A stretch of 64,000 nucleotides of DNA from Polynucleobacter sp. MWH-S4W17 (GTDB lineage: Bacteria; Pseudomonadota; Gammaproteobacteria; Burkholderiales; Burkholderiaceae), in NCBI RefSeq assembly GCF_018687535.1, contig NZ_CP061295.1:310001-374000 (forward strand), written 5' to 3'. Shown here one piece after another: positions 24,781-32,600 of this stretch (position 1 is its first letter; each line of letters begins with the position of its first letter). Position numbers and translations under genes: made by a program. A model generated the notes under the pieces. The model was not told the DNA's origin and ran no database searches. It saw nothing but the letters and a program-made list of their open reading frames with translations.

Positions 24781-25059
24781 ATGATCCAATCTTTTAGTCA
24801 TCGAGGTTTAGAACTCTTTTTTTCAAAAGGAAGTTATAAGGCAATCCCAGCGCAGCATGCCGCTCGCCTCATTCGCATACTGGATAGACTGGAGGCAGCA
24901 GTTATTCCTGAGGATATGGATTTGCCGGGTTATCGCTTTCATCAGCTGCAGGGTAAAAGAAAAAAGACTTTTGCTGTACTTGTTTCTGGTAACTGGCGGC
25001 TGACATTTAAATTTGATGGTGAAAATGCAGTATATGTAGATTTGGAGGATTATCACTAA
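24781..25059 (+). CDS. higB: HigB-type toxin (RelE/ParE superfamily)
   Basis: 92 residues from ATG 24781, chosen because AGAGGTG lies just upstream; a TTG at 24766 would include that site. MIQSFSHRGLELFFSKGSYKAIPAQHA...LDRLEAA, then MDLPGYRFHQLQGKRKKTFAVLVSGNWRLTFKFDG and a final YVDLEDYH, are the full HigB pattern. It is a ribosome-dependent mRNA interferase in studied members. It overlaps the antitoxin by TAATG. Confidence 0.9.
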   Translation: MIQSFSHRGLELFFSKGSYKAIPAQHAARLIRILDRLEAAVIPEDMDLPGYRFHQLQGKRKKTFAVLVSGNWRLTFKFDGENAVYVDLEDYH

Positions 25060-25394
25060 TGAAGAAATTAATGAAGAGTTTAAGAAATACAAATCGTAGG
25101 CCTACGCATCCCGGAGAAATTCTCCGTGAAGATGTATTGCCGGCTCTTGGCGTTACCCAAGCGGTTTTGGCAAGTCACCTAGGGGTGAGTCGCCTTACTG
25201 TTTCAGAGATCCTGCATGAGAAAAGAGGTATCAGCGCAGAAATGGCCGTGCGTATCGCGCGAGTGATTGGTGGAACACCTCAGAGTTGGCTACACATGCA
25301 AGAGGCAGTTGATATTTGGGAGGTGGAGCAAAAATTCCAGCAGCATCCAGAATCGGCACCTACTGCCATTACCTTATTGGCACTCGCGGCGTAA
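25059..25394 (+). CDS. higA: HigA-type antitoxin (XRE family)
   Basis: 111 residues. RPTHPGEILREDVLPALGVTQAVLASHLGVSRLTVSEILHEKRGISAEMAVRIARVIGGTPQSWLHMQ is the classic HigA/VapI helix-turn-helix. It should neutralise HigB and repress the operon at the two palindromes 24713-24754. It ends ten bases from the convergent cobA stop. Confidence 0.92.
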   Translation: MKKLMKSLRNTNRRPTHPGEILREDVLPALGVTQAVLASHLGVSRLTVSEILHEKRGISAEMAVRIARVIGGTPQSWLHMQEAVDIWEVEQKFQQHPESAPTAITLLALAA

Positions 25395-25404
25395 AGAGCT
25401 TGTA

Positions 25405-26238
25405 TTAAGCTGCTTTGCTCTTTGGAATAGTTGGGGCCACAACAGTTAAGGTTGAATCGTTTGGCACCTGTTTATTACTCATCTTGCGCGCTGCAAGTGC
25501 CTCACCAATCATGATCAGGGCAGGCGAGCTGCTATCAAACCATTGATCTGCTTTGCCTGCAGCCAACTCTTCCAAAGTGCTTATCCATAGGCGCTCACGT
25601 GGAGTGCTCACGGCCTCCAATATTTGTACAGGTGTACTGACATTCTGATTGGGGCTTTGTTCAATCAATTGCTGCGCAATACGCGCCGCATCTTTGCGAC
25701 CCATGTAATACACCAGAGTGTCAGCAGTAGGATTGGAAATGGGCTGTCCTGGGGCGACATTCTCGGCGCCCTGAGCTAAGGTGATAAATGCCACGCTACG
25801 GGATACTCCACGTAATGTCAGCGACTGTTGAATACTGGCTGCTCCAGCAAGCGCAGCAGTAATTCCAGGCACAACCTGAACTTCAATCCCAGCAGCTTTA
25901 AGAGTCTGGATTTCTTCATCGGCACGACCAAAGAGCATCGGGTCGCCACCTTTGAGGCGCACAATCACTTGATGTTTCTGTGCAGCATCTACTAAGCGCT
26001 TATTAATAAACTGTTGTGCTGAAGACAGCTTGCCGCAACGTTTACCGACTTCGATCTTCTCAGCCTGCGGGCATAGTGTCAGCATCTCTGGATCCACCAA
26101 AGCGTCGTAGAAAACAATGTCCGCTTGCTCTAATAGTTTGGCACCACGAACGGTAATCAGATCCACGGCACCCGGTCCGGCACCTACTAAATACACTTTT
26201 CCAAGCGGATTGTTGTTATTGGCAAAAGCTTTAGTCAT
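25405..26238 (-). CDS. cobA: Uroporphyrinogen-III C-methyltransferase
   Basis: 277 residues. VYLVGAGPGAVDLITVRGAKLL at the N-terminus, DALVDPEML, GKRCGK, VRLKGGDPMLFGRADEE and VVPGITAALAGAASI are the canonical SUMT motifs. It methylates uroporphyrinogen III twice with SAM to precorrin-2 on the way to siroheme. It is the last gene of the cysI-DUF934-cobA operon. Precorrin-2 would be handed to the CbiX chelatase after oxidation; no CysG-type dehydrogenase domain is fused here. A partial decayed copy of its 3' end lies at 24480-24660. Confidence 0.93.
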   Translation of the reverse strand: MTKAFANNNNPLGKVYLVGAGPGAVDLITVRGAKLLEQADIVFYDALVDPEMLTLCPQAEKIEVGKRCGKLSSAQQFINKRLVDAAQKHQVIVRLKGGDPMLFGRADEEIQTLKAAGIEVQVVPGITAALAGAASIQQSLTLRGVSRSVAFITLAQGAENVAPGQPISNPTADTLVYYMGRKDAARIAQQLIEQSPNQNVSTPVQILEAVSTPRERLWISTLEELAAGKADQWFDSSSPALIMIGEALAARKMSNKQVPNDSTLTVVAPTIPKSKAA

Positions 26239-26250
26239 TTTTTCTGTTGC

Positions 26251-26817
26251 TTACGCGCTTAAAGTGGTGCGTTTATCCCGCCAGCTATTTTGGGTAGTGA
26301 CTGTGTACAAATCGAACTGTTTTAAAGCTACATCTAAGTTTTGATCAGGGCGCAAAGCAAAGCTATCAAAGCCAACGCGAGCACCTTGTAGAAGTTGATC
26401 AATCAATACATCACCAATGGCGCGGATCTCACCTTGCCAGGCAAAACGATTACGCAATAAGGCGGCAGTACTAAAGCTGCGACCATCTCTAAAGACGGGG
26501 AAGTATGCTGCCACTAGAGGCCAGACTTGTTTGCCTGCTTCAATCACATCGGCATGTTTCAGAATGTCATCATCAGTAGCAAACCACACGCCAATCTGAC
26601 CATTCTGGGTTTTGGTAATCACGTCTGCTTCATGATGATGCTCTAGCCACCAAGTAAACGGGACCAATACTTTATGAGCGCCATGCACCAGATCAGGTAG
26701 GCCGCCTTCGTCTTGGCTGCCGCCCCACACTTGCCATTCATTTGGAGCTAGGGTAGGTTTGCCGCCTTTAGGGAAATGCAAAATCTCTTGATGAGAGGTG
26801 ATATTGAGTTGACTCAT
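26251..26817 (-). CDS. DUF934 protein, sulfite-reduction accessory
   Basis: 188 residues. The C-terminal YFPVFRDGRSFSTAALLRNRFAWQGEIRAIGDVLIDQL with the final SFALRPDQNLDVALKQF marks DUF934, a family encoded beside CysI in beta- and alphaproteobacteria and described as involved in sulfite reduction. Its molecular role is not settled. The start overlaps the end of cysI by ATGA, so the two are translationally coupled. Confidence 0.85.
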   Translation of the reverse strand: MSQLNITSHQEILHFPKGGKPTLAPNEWQVWGGSQDEGGLPDLVHGAHKVLVPFTWWLEHHHEADVITKTQNGQIGVWFATDDDILKHADVIEAGKQVWPLVAAYFPVFRDGRSFSTAALLRNRFAWQGEIRAIGDVLIDQLLQGARVGFDSFALRPDQNLDVALKQFDLYTVTTQNSWRDKRTTLSA

Positions 26818-28538
26818 GCAACACCCCCTTCAATTGCCTTCTCTTTTTTCTTGGCGTTTTCGTTTTTATCTTTGTAAGCTGCTTCTTTAAATGGGGCTAC
26901 TCCAATGCGACGATAGGTTTCAATAAATGGCTCATCGCCATTGCGCTCACCTACATAGGTATTGATCACATTGGTGATGACATCTGGGATTTCATCGGCA
27001 TAGAAGGAGGGGCCAATCACTTTGCCAATAGAAGCGCTATTGCCTTGCTCGCCCCCTAAAGTGATTTGATACCACTCTTCACCGTCTTTATCGACACCAA
27101 GTACGCCGATATTGCCAACGTGGTGATGACCGCAGGAGTTAATGCAGCCAGAGATGTTCAGGCTAATGTCACCTAGGTCAAATAAGTAATCCAAATCATC
27201 AAAACGCTCTTGTATCGCTTTGGCAATCGGGAGGGATTTGGCATTTGCCAATGAGCAGAAATCACCGCCAGGACAGGCAATGATGTCAGTCAGTAAACCA
27301 ACGTTGGGTAAGGCAACCTTCTGCTTCTTAGCCTCTTGCCAGAGCTCAAATAACTTAGCTTGCTCAACATCAGCAAGTACTAAGTTTTGCTCATGGGTAA
27401 CGCGCAATTCACCAAAACTATATTGATCAGAAAGATCGGCAATGGCAATCATTTGCGCAGTGGTGGCATCACCGGGCGCAACTGTACCGTGTGGCTTGAG
27501 CGACAGAATCACGTTCGCATAACCAGGCACTTGGTGCGGTTTAACATTGCGCTCTAACCAACGAGCAAACGCTGCTTGCTCGGTTTGGGCGGCAGTATGA
27601 ATAATTTCTTCATTGCTTAATGCAGGCAATGTTTTGTACGCCGGCTTTGTGAAATGCTGAGCAACACGATCCCACTCTGCTTGCGTAAAGTTGTCGTCAC
27701 TATTTTTAATGTGAGCCCATTCACCTTCAACTTGACGAGCGAATTCTTCTGGGCCTAAGGCTTTTACTAAGATCTTAATGCGAGCCTTATAGAGGTTATC
27801 TCTTCTGCCAAAGCGGTTGTAGACACGGAGTAAGGCTGTGAGGTAGCTAGGCAGTACATTCCAAGGGAGTCCTTGCTTAATGAGTGAGCCTAATATTGGC
27901 GTACGACCCATGCCGCCGCCGGCATAAATATCAGCAGTCAATTCACCATTATTAATATTAGGGCTTTTCTTAAGTTCGATGCCAACATCATGGCAAAGCA
28001 ATACGGTGCGATCTTCCTTTGCACCATTGACTGCAAACTTAAACTTACGTGGCAGGTGTGCAAATTCTGGGTGCAGGGTTGACCACTGACGCAAGAGTTC
28101 GCAAATCGGACGAGTGTCTACATACTCATCGGCAGCTACACCAGCAAATGCATCACTCGTAATATTGCGAATACAGTTACCCGAAGTTTGGATGGCATGC
28201 ATTTCTACTTTGGCAAGCTCAGCCAAAATATCGGGAGTATCTTCTAGTGTGACCCAGTTGTATTGAATGTTTTGACGCGTAGTGAAATGACCATAACCCC
28301 GGTCATACTTTTCGGAGATGAGTGCCAAAGTGCGCAATTGCTTTGCACTGAATAAACCGTAAGGAATGGCAACGCGCAGCATGTAAGCGTGTCGTTGGTG
28401 ATACAAACCATTCTGCAGGCGTAGTGGGCGGAATTCTTCTTCTGCAAGGGTGCCGTCTAAGCGCCTCGCAACCTGGTCGCGGAATTGGGCAACCCGTTGA
28501 TCTACCAGGGTTTGGTCAATGGCATCGTATTTATACAT
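26814..28538 (-). CDS. cysI: Nitrite/sulfite reductase hemoprotein (CysI type)
   Basis: 574 residues. Two ferredoxin-like repeats (GYGHFTTRQNIQYNW; SFGELRVTHEQNLVLADV) are followed by the siroheme/4Fe-4S cysteines CPGGDFCSLANAKS and NISGCINSCGHHHVGNIG near residues 415-460. It reduces sulfite to sulfide in the cytoplasm for cysteine synthesis, using siroheme made by CobA and CbiX. The upstream 204 bp (28539-28742) is AT-rich with weak dyads such as TTGAT/ATCAA near 28580-28605 and no clear operator. A LysR-type activator site is possible but not readable. Confidence 0.92.
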   Translation of the reverse strand: MYKYDAIDQTLVDQRVAQFRDQVARRLDGTLAEEEFRPLRLQNGLYHQRHAYMLRVAIPYGLFSAKQLRTLALISEKYDRGYGHFTTRQNIQYNWVTLEDTPDILAELAKVEMHAIQTSGNCIRNITSDAFAGVAADEYVDTRPICELLRQWSTLHPEFAHLPRKFKFAVNGAKEDRTVLLCHDVGIELKKSPNINNGELTADIYAGGGMGRTPILGSLIKQGLPWNVLPSYLTALLRVYNRFGRRDNLYKARIKILVKALGPEEFARQVEGEWAHIKNSDDNFTQAEWDRVAQHFTKPAYKTLPALSNEEIIHTAAQTEQAAFARWLERNVKPHQVPGYANVILSLKPHGTVAPGDATTAQMIAIADLSDQYSFGELRVTHEQNLVLADVEQAKLFELWQEAKKQKVALPNVGLLTDIIACPGGDFCSLANAKSLPIAKAIQERFDDLDYLFDLGDISLNISGCINSCGHHHVGNIGVLGVDKDGEEWYQITLGGEQGNSASIGKVIGPSFYADEIPDVITNVINTYVGERNGDEPFIETYRRIGVAPFKEAAYKDKNENAKKKEKAIEGGVA

Positions 28539-28742
28539 AAGACTGCTATTGTCATATTTGATAGATATTTCTACAAATAATTAAAAATTGATTCTATATA
28601 TCAAAAATCATATAAAAAGTTCCAAAATTACTTACTTTGTGAAAACTCTGCTTCAATAAATGGCGTGTGGGGACTCACATACACGCATAGAGACCTCTTT
28701 CAAGAGCGATTAAGCTTATAAAGATTTTTTGCCCTGGTCTAT

Positions 28743-29459
28743 TCAGTTTTTTATATCCAGATTAATTTTTAAGGACATTATTCGGCCATCAAGTAGAACC
28801 GCGATACCGTCTTTGGTTACCTCGTAGGAATAGTAGGCAGCATGGCGGGGCGCAGAAAGGACCTGGGGTTTTAAGATTGCAAAAGTGTCCCCACTTAGAT
28901 TTCTAGTAGACCTTGTCAAAAGTCCTGGATGCCCCTCATGATGCAATCTAGCCCCAACGGTTTGGGTGTAGCTATAGTCATTTGGATCCATTAATTGGGG
29001 GTTAGACAGCACTTTATCTTTGAGATTAATTAAAGCGGCATCACACCTAACCCAGTAGACCTTGCGCTCAACATATGCTCCTGGTCGATTAAATCCGGCA
29101 TCACTTAGGAGTCCCGCATACCAATGATGCGCTGATTCATAAATACTGGTTTCAAGTGAATCTGCGCCGTACCAAACCCCAAAAGAGCCATCTGAAAAAC
29201 GGCTACGCATCCAATGATTAAATGGATACGTAATAGCGTTGTCCCATACAGCATCCTCGAATGGGCGATGTATTGCGGGCACAGGGGATTCAAATGGAGA
29301 TGGCTTGTGGTCAAGCTCAACCATATGAGCGATCTCCCAGTCTTTTGGGGAATCACTCAAATCATCGAAAAGATTTTCACTCTCAATAAGGGAAATGATG
29401 TTTCGAGCTAAGTCTTGATGGGTGTCAACCAGAGTTAAACCATCAAATAGGCTATCCAT
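28743..29459 (-). CDS. RES-domain toxin (NAD+-degrading type)
   Basis: 238 residues. The RES signature is visible as HWMRSRFSDGSFGVWYGADSLETSIYESAHH (Arg and Glu of the name) and a later Ser in LTRSTRNLSGDTFAILKP. RES toxins of the RES-Xre systems deplete NAD+. This member is longer than the common 150-160-residue form. The start overlaps the antitoxin stop by one base (TAATG). Antitoxin-first order is usual for res-xre operons. Confidence 0.85.
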   Translation of the reverse strand: MDSLFDGLTLVDTHQDLARNIISLIESENLFDDLSDSPKDWEIAHMVELDHKPSPFESPVPAIHRPFEDAVWDNAITYPFNHWMRSRFSDGSFGVWYGADSLETSIYESAHHWYAGLLSDAGFNRPGAYVERKVYWVRCDAALINLKDKVLSNPQLMDPNDYSYTQTVGARLHHEGHPGLLTRSTRNLSGDTFAILKPQVLSAPRHAAYYSYEVTKDGIAVLLDGRIMSLKINLDIKN

Positions 29460-29848
29460 TAGATGCCTCTTGCTCTATCTAGGTAAGACCGCACCATCAG
29501 CAGACCCATAAACCCAAGTTCTTTAACCACCTCTACAGGGGTTCTATTTTCAAAAGCCTTATTCCTAGTTTTCATCCAGCTATATAAATGCTCTTTATTG
29601 CGAGGAAAGAGAAGGCGAAGGTTTTTATGAATTCCCAATAGGTGGCTAACACGCGCATATTGATCAACGTTTTGGCTGATAGGTTCGCCTTGACGATAGC
29701 GTCCAAGGGCAGAGCGGTTGCTAGAAGCTAAGCCCAGTAATGCAAGTTGATCTTCGGTAGGAAGATCCCAGTGATCCATTAGCTGCATGACCATTTTGGC
29801 CAACGCTCCACGATCAATGATTTGGGGTGTTTCAGCGTGAATGTGCAT
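29459..29848 (-). CDS. Xre/MbcA/ParS-type antitoxin (DUF2384)
   Basis: 129 residues from ATG 29848; a longer start at 29899 would run through the operator. HTH-like region [24 protein letters not shown] is followed by the toxin-binding domain [63 protein letters not shown], typical of Xre partners of RES toxins. It neutralises RES and probably represses the operon. Confidence 0.88.
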   Translation of the reverse strand: MHIHAETPQIIDRGALAKMVMQLMDHWDLPTEDQLALLGLASSNRSALGRYRQGEPISQNVDQYARVSHLLGIHKNLRLLFPRNKEHLYSWMKTRNKAFENRTPVEVVKELGFMGLLMVRSYLDRARGI

Positions 29849-29862
29849 ATTGGGCTGTATTT

Positions 29863-29876
29863 GTTTTATATAAAAC
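29863..29876. promoter_or_regulatory. Palindromic operator of the RES-Xre operon
   Basis: GTTTTATATAAAAC is a perfect 14-bp palindrome, flanked on both sides by CAAAT/ATTTG-like sequence, 15 bp upstream of the antitoxin ATG. The TATA-rich core can serve as the -10 element for the minus strand, so repressor and polymerase would compete. Confidence 0.5.
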
Positions 29877-30091
29877 TTTATTTGTTTGAAGTATAACACT
29901 TCTTATTTATAAATGACCATGACTGAGGTTCTAAAGCCACAGTAAGCTTGCAGGTGATGATGCAATGAATATATTTAACTAATTGATTTTATTGGGATTT
30001 TTATTGTAAGTTATGAGTCGCAATGCAATATCTAAAGAGGGTGATAAATTCCCATGAATTGCCATAAAAAACAATAAATAGTGGAGACAGT

Positions 30092-31369
30092 ATGAGAAAA
30101 ATGCAGGCAACCAGCCTTATTGCTGGTTTATTAGTGAGTGCAAGTCTATTTGCGGCCGATACATCAAAAGCACCATTGCCCCCAAGCGCCACCCCAGGGC
30201 AAGGATTTAGCCAAGAAGGCCTCAAAAGAATCGATGCGTTCTTTGCCGATCAAATTGCCGCCAATAATATGGCCGGTGCGGTTCTAGCGGTCTCTAAAAA
30301 TGGCAAGCTGACCATTTTTAAACCTTATGGGTATTTAGACAAAGCAAACAATAAGCCGATGACTACGGATGCCATTTTTAATTTGGCATCGATGACCAAA
30401 GTGATGTCCTCAGTTAGCGCCTTAACTTTTTATGAAGAGGGTAAGCTTCCCTTAAATGCACCGATCTCCAATTGGTTGCCCCAATTTAAGGATATGAAAG
30501 TAGGTCAAGTTGATAGCGATGGAAGACTGAATTTAATCCCAGCTAAAAATCCGATTACTGTCCAAGATCTCATGCGCCATACCAATGGTTTAACGTATGG
30601 CGGCCGTGGCGCTACACCAGTGCATAAGACCTACCCGGCTGGCTCTGCACCAGCAGCCGTGCAATACACAGCAGCAGAATTTATTGATAAGTTAGCAAGC
30701 AATCCGTTGTTATACGAGCCTGGTACTGCTTGGGATTATGGTTTTGGTATAGATGTGCTGGGCATTATTGAAGAAAAAATTGCCAGCAAATCATTGGGTG
30801 CGATCATGCAAGAGCGCATTTGGAATAAAGTTGGTATGCCAAATACTACCTTTGATCTTGCCGAGAAAGACCGTCCGCGCTTGGCGCAGCCGCTTCCACT
30901 GGATCCATTGACCGGGAAGCCACAGAAGGTGGATATTCATACACAGAAAGTGAAATTTGATTGCGGTGGTTCATGCGCATACTCAACAGCTGGCGATTAC
31001 ATTCGTTTTGGACAAATGCTACTTAATGGCGGCAGCTTAGAAGGCAAGCGCGTGCTTGGTCCGCAGACGGTTGCGTTCATGACTTCAAACCATCTCAATA
31101 AAGATATTAAGAACAATGTGAGCGCTACTGAGCCAGGACGTATGGGTTATGGATTCGGTTTGGGTGTAGCGGTTCGTACGGATAGAGGCCTATCAGCCAT
31201 TAACGGTAACGTTGGCGACTTCACCTGGAACGGCGCTTACGGAACCATTTTCTGGGTTGACCCCAAAGAGCAGATGGTTGTAGTGATGATGGGTGTTGCA
31301 CCAGGAGAAATTCGCAAGGTGCATCGTGAGCAACTTAATGCAGTCATTTATGGAGCGCTAGAGAAGTAA
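30092..31369 (+). CDS. Serine hydrolase, class C beta-lactamase/esterase fold
   Basis: 425 residues with a cleavable signal peptide (MRKMQATSLIAGLLVSASLFAA). The active-site S100-M-T-K103 lies in NLASMTKVMSS. The second element is W-D-Y216-G-F, in place of Y-x-N, and a histidine/glycine-rich segment VGDFTWNGAYGTIFWVD appears near the C-terminus. It is a periplasmic esterase or peptidase of the EstB/penicillin-binding-like group. True antibiotic hydrolysis is not indicated. GGAG precedes the start. It stands alone between two TA modules. Confidence 0.85.
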   Translation: MRKMQATSLIAGLLVSASLFAADTSKAPLPPSATPGQGFSQEGLKRIDAFFADQIAANNMAGAVLAVSKNGKLTIFKPYGYLDKANNKPMTTDAIFNLASMTKVMSSVSALTFYEEGKLPLNAPISNWLPQFKDMKVGQVDSDGRLNLIPAKNPITVQDLMRHTNGLTYGGRGATPVHKTYPAGSAPAAVQYTAAEFIDKLASNPLLYEPGTAWDYGFGIDVLGIIEEKIASKSLGAIMQERIWNKVGMPNTTFDLAEKDRPRLAQPLPLDPLTGKPQKVDIHTQKVKFDCGGSCAYSTAGDYIRFGQMLLNGGSLEGKRVLGPQTVAFMTSNHLNKDIKNNVSATEPGRMGYGFGLGVAVRTDRGLSAINGNVGDFTWNGAYGTIFWVDPKEQMVVVMMGVAPGEIRKVHREQLNAVIYGALEK

Positions 31370-31418
31370 TGCATCTAGGTACCATTATTTGAGTATGGTT
31401 TTTCTGCTCTTTAAAATA

Positions 31419-31450
31419 AACGCAGTCACTAAATATGACTGCGTTTTTTT
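31419..31450 (+). terminator. Rho-independent terminator after the serine hydrolase
   Basis: AACGCAGTCA (31419-31428), a seven-base loop and TGACTGCGTT (31436-31445) are followed by a run of T. It lies about 50 bp after the stop codon. Confidence 0.85.
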
Positions 31451-31467
31451 ATTCTTTAATTTTTTTG

Positions 31468-31488
31468 AAGGAGATCGACATGATGTAA
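31468..31488 (+). other. Strong ribosome-binding site with a two-codon ORF
   Basis: AAGGAG at 31468-31473 is six bases from ATG ATG TAA (31480-31488), so the best Shine-Dalgarno of the region drives a Met-Met-stop. It lies 30 bp upstream of the small unknown gene at 31518. It could be an upstream ORF that stalls or recycles ribosomes, or the relic of an interrupted gene. Confidence 0.35.
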
Positions 31489-31517
31489 CTAATGAATAAC
31501 AGTATGAGGAATTTGTT

Positions 31518-31832
31518 ATGTCGAGAACATTTAGACGCAAAAATCAACAGCATGAATATAGTTGGGTATTAAAAGATTGGGATACCTTTTTCAAGGGCGT
31601 GCGCTCTGTTCACCTTTGTCCAAAATCGCCTGCTGGCCGTAAAGCAATTGCGATTTTTCACTCTGATACGCAGATCACTATGGCTAGTTCGGCGCCACGT
31701 TGGTATCGAAAGGCATTTGAGCACAGACGCCGCACAAGAAACAATAGGGTAATGAGGCTCTGGCTTAAGGGTTTAGCAGACCCCATTTTTGAGGTTCGCC
31801 ATAGACATGATGCCAAATGGTCATGGTGGTAA
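31518..31832 (+). CDS. Small basic protein of unknown function
   Basis: 104 residues, strongly basic and aromatic. RSVHLCPKSPAGRKAIAIFHSDTQ is followed by a dense basic segment PRWYRKAFEHRRRTRNNRVMRLWLKG and a C-terminal RHRHDAKWSWW. AGGA precedes the ATG. The basic centre suggests nucleic-acid or ribosome binding, and the style recalls small phage-type proteins, but I recognise no family. It has its own leader after a terminator and is transcribed toward the doc module. Confidence 0.6.
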   Translation: MSRTFRRKNQQHEYSWVLKDWDTFFKGVRSVHLCPKSPAGRKAIAIFHSDTQITMASSAPRWYRKAFEHRRRTRNNRVMRLWLKGLADPIFEVRHRHDAKWSWW

Positions 31833-31860
31833 TGTTGGTAGTCAGGTAATTTTTAGGGGG

Positions 31861-32232
31861 TTAAATAGGCTGACATATTGTGCGCAACCACGCATCAATA
31901 AAGTCGAATTTTAATTCCCCGCTTTCAAACATGCCGATAATCTTGATATGCAATGTCTTAGGTGTGGCTTGGATGCGAAAGCCGTTTAATCGTAAAAAAG
32001 TATCCATGACGGCAAACGCAATTCTTTTGTTGCCATCAACAAAAGGGTGGTTAATTGCAAGACTTTCGAACAGCGCAGCTGCTTCACTAATCGCATCCTT
32101 GTAATACCCAGATTGCGGGCGATTAAGGGCTGATTCAAGCGCGGCAAAATCTCTGATACCTGGTGAACCGCCGAATTGATGTATTAAGACGCCATGCATC
32201 AACATGACCTCCTTGGTTGAAAGATAAAACAC
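31861..32232 (-). CDS. doc: Doc-type toxin (Fic/Doc family)
   Basis: 123 residues from GTG 32232, which overlaps the antitoxin stop (TAGTG). The Fic/Doc core HPFVDGNKR lies at residues 62-70. In Doc this motif phosphorylates EF-Tu rather than AMPylating. The surrounding MHGVLIHQFGGSPGIRDFAALESALNRPQSGYY is the typical Doc N-terminus. Confidence 0.9.
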   Translation of the reverse strand: MFYLSTKEVMLMHGVLIHQFGGSPGIRDFAALESALNRPQSGYYKDAISEAAALFESLAINHPFVDGNKRIAFAVMDTFLRLNGFRIQATPKTLHIKIIGMFESGELKFDFIDAWLRTICQPI

Positions 32233-32462
32233 TACTTAGCAAGCTCTTTGTAGAGATCTTCGAATTCTTGAAGGCTTTGAGCAAAGTGTGACATCGCTAT
32301 GCGGCTATTGATTGAAAAACCTTTTTTATTGAGGTAATCGCGGAAAGCCTCATCCAGGACTGCATGAAACTTACGGCCCTCGGCATCAGCTATCTGGTGC
32401 AGGCCATTCAATACATCAGGGCTGGCCTGAGATGAAAATTTGCTTAAATTTAGGTTTCCCAT
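32232..32462 (-). CDS. Phd-like antitoxin partner of Doc
   Basis: 76 residues from ATG 32462, which has GAGGA eight bases upstream; a longer frame from 32513 would run through the operator. Residues 10-45 resemble a ribbon-helix-helix DNA-binding domain (SSQASPDVLNGLHQIADAEGRKFHAVLDEAFRDYL). The C-terminal SHFAQSLQEFEDLYKELAK is an amphipathic tail that should bind Doc. Not a textbook Phd, so assignment rests on position and coupling. Confidence 0.75.
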   Translation of the reverse strand: MGNLNLSKFSSQASPDVLNGLHQIADAEGRKFHAVLDEAFRDYLNKKGFSINSRIAMSHFAQSLQEFEDLYKELAK

Positions 32463-32478
32463 GGGATTATCCTCGCTT

Positions 32479-32507
32479 TTCAAGATTATTCTTGAAATTT
32501 CATGAAA
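32479..32507. promoter_or_regulatory. Inverted-repeat operator of the doc module
   Basis: TTCAAGA-TTAT-TCTTGAA (32479-32496) has perfect 7-bp arms and is followed by a second palindrome, TTTCATGAAA (32498-32507). Both lie 17-45 bp upstream of the antitoxin start on the minus strand, where autoregulatory sites are expected. Confidence 0.55.
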
Positions 32508-32562
32508 AATCAAGGAAATCTAGTTACCAACATTGATTGTTTCTAAATTTTGTTTCCCATAG

Positions 32563-32590
32563 TTTACAAATATACATAAATGTATATAAT
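32563..32590 (+). promoter_or_regulatory. Promoter with overlapping palindrome before the XRE/AbiEii pair
   Basis: TTTACA (32563-32568), 16 bp, and a perfect TATAAT (32585-32590) form a strong sigma70 promoter. ATATACAT-AA-ATGTATAT (32570-32587), an 18-bp palindrome, fills the spacer and enters the -10 box, so it is the probable operator for the XRE protein. Transcription would start only a few bases before ATG 32601, making the mRNA nearly leaderless. Confidence 0.65.
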
Positions 32591-32600
32591 AAGAAACATT

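Noticed and set aside
25393-25423. Terminator between higA and cobA (AAAGAGC...GCTCTTT, AGCTT...AAGCT)
   Set aside because: The two possible stems are mutually exclusive and weak, and part overlaps the cobA coding end, so I do not list it as a feature.
28655-28695. Imperfect hairpin (GCGTGT...ACACGC) upstream of cysI as an attenuator or riboswitch
   Set aside because: The stem is only six pairs with a long loop, and there is no T run or known aptamer core.
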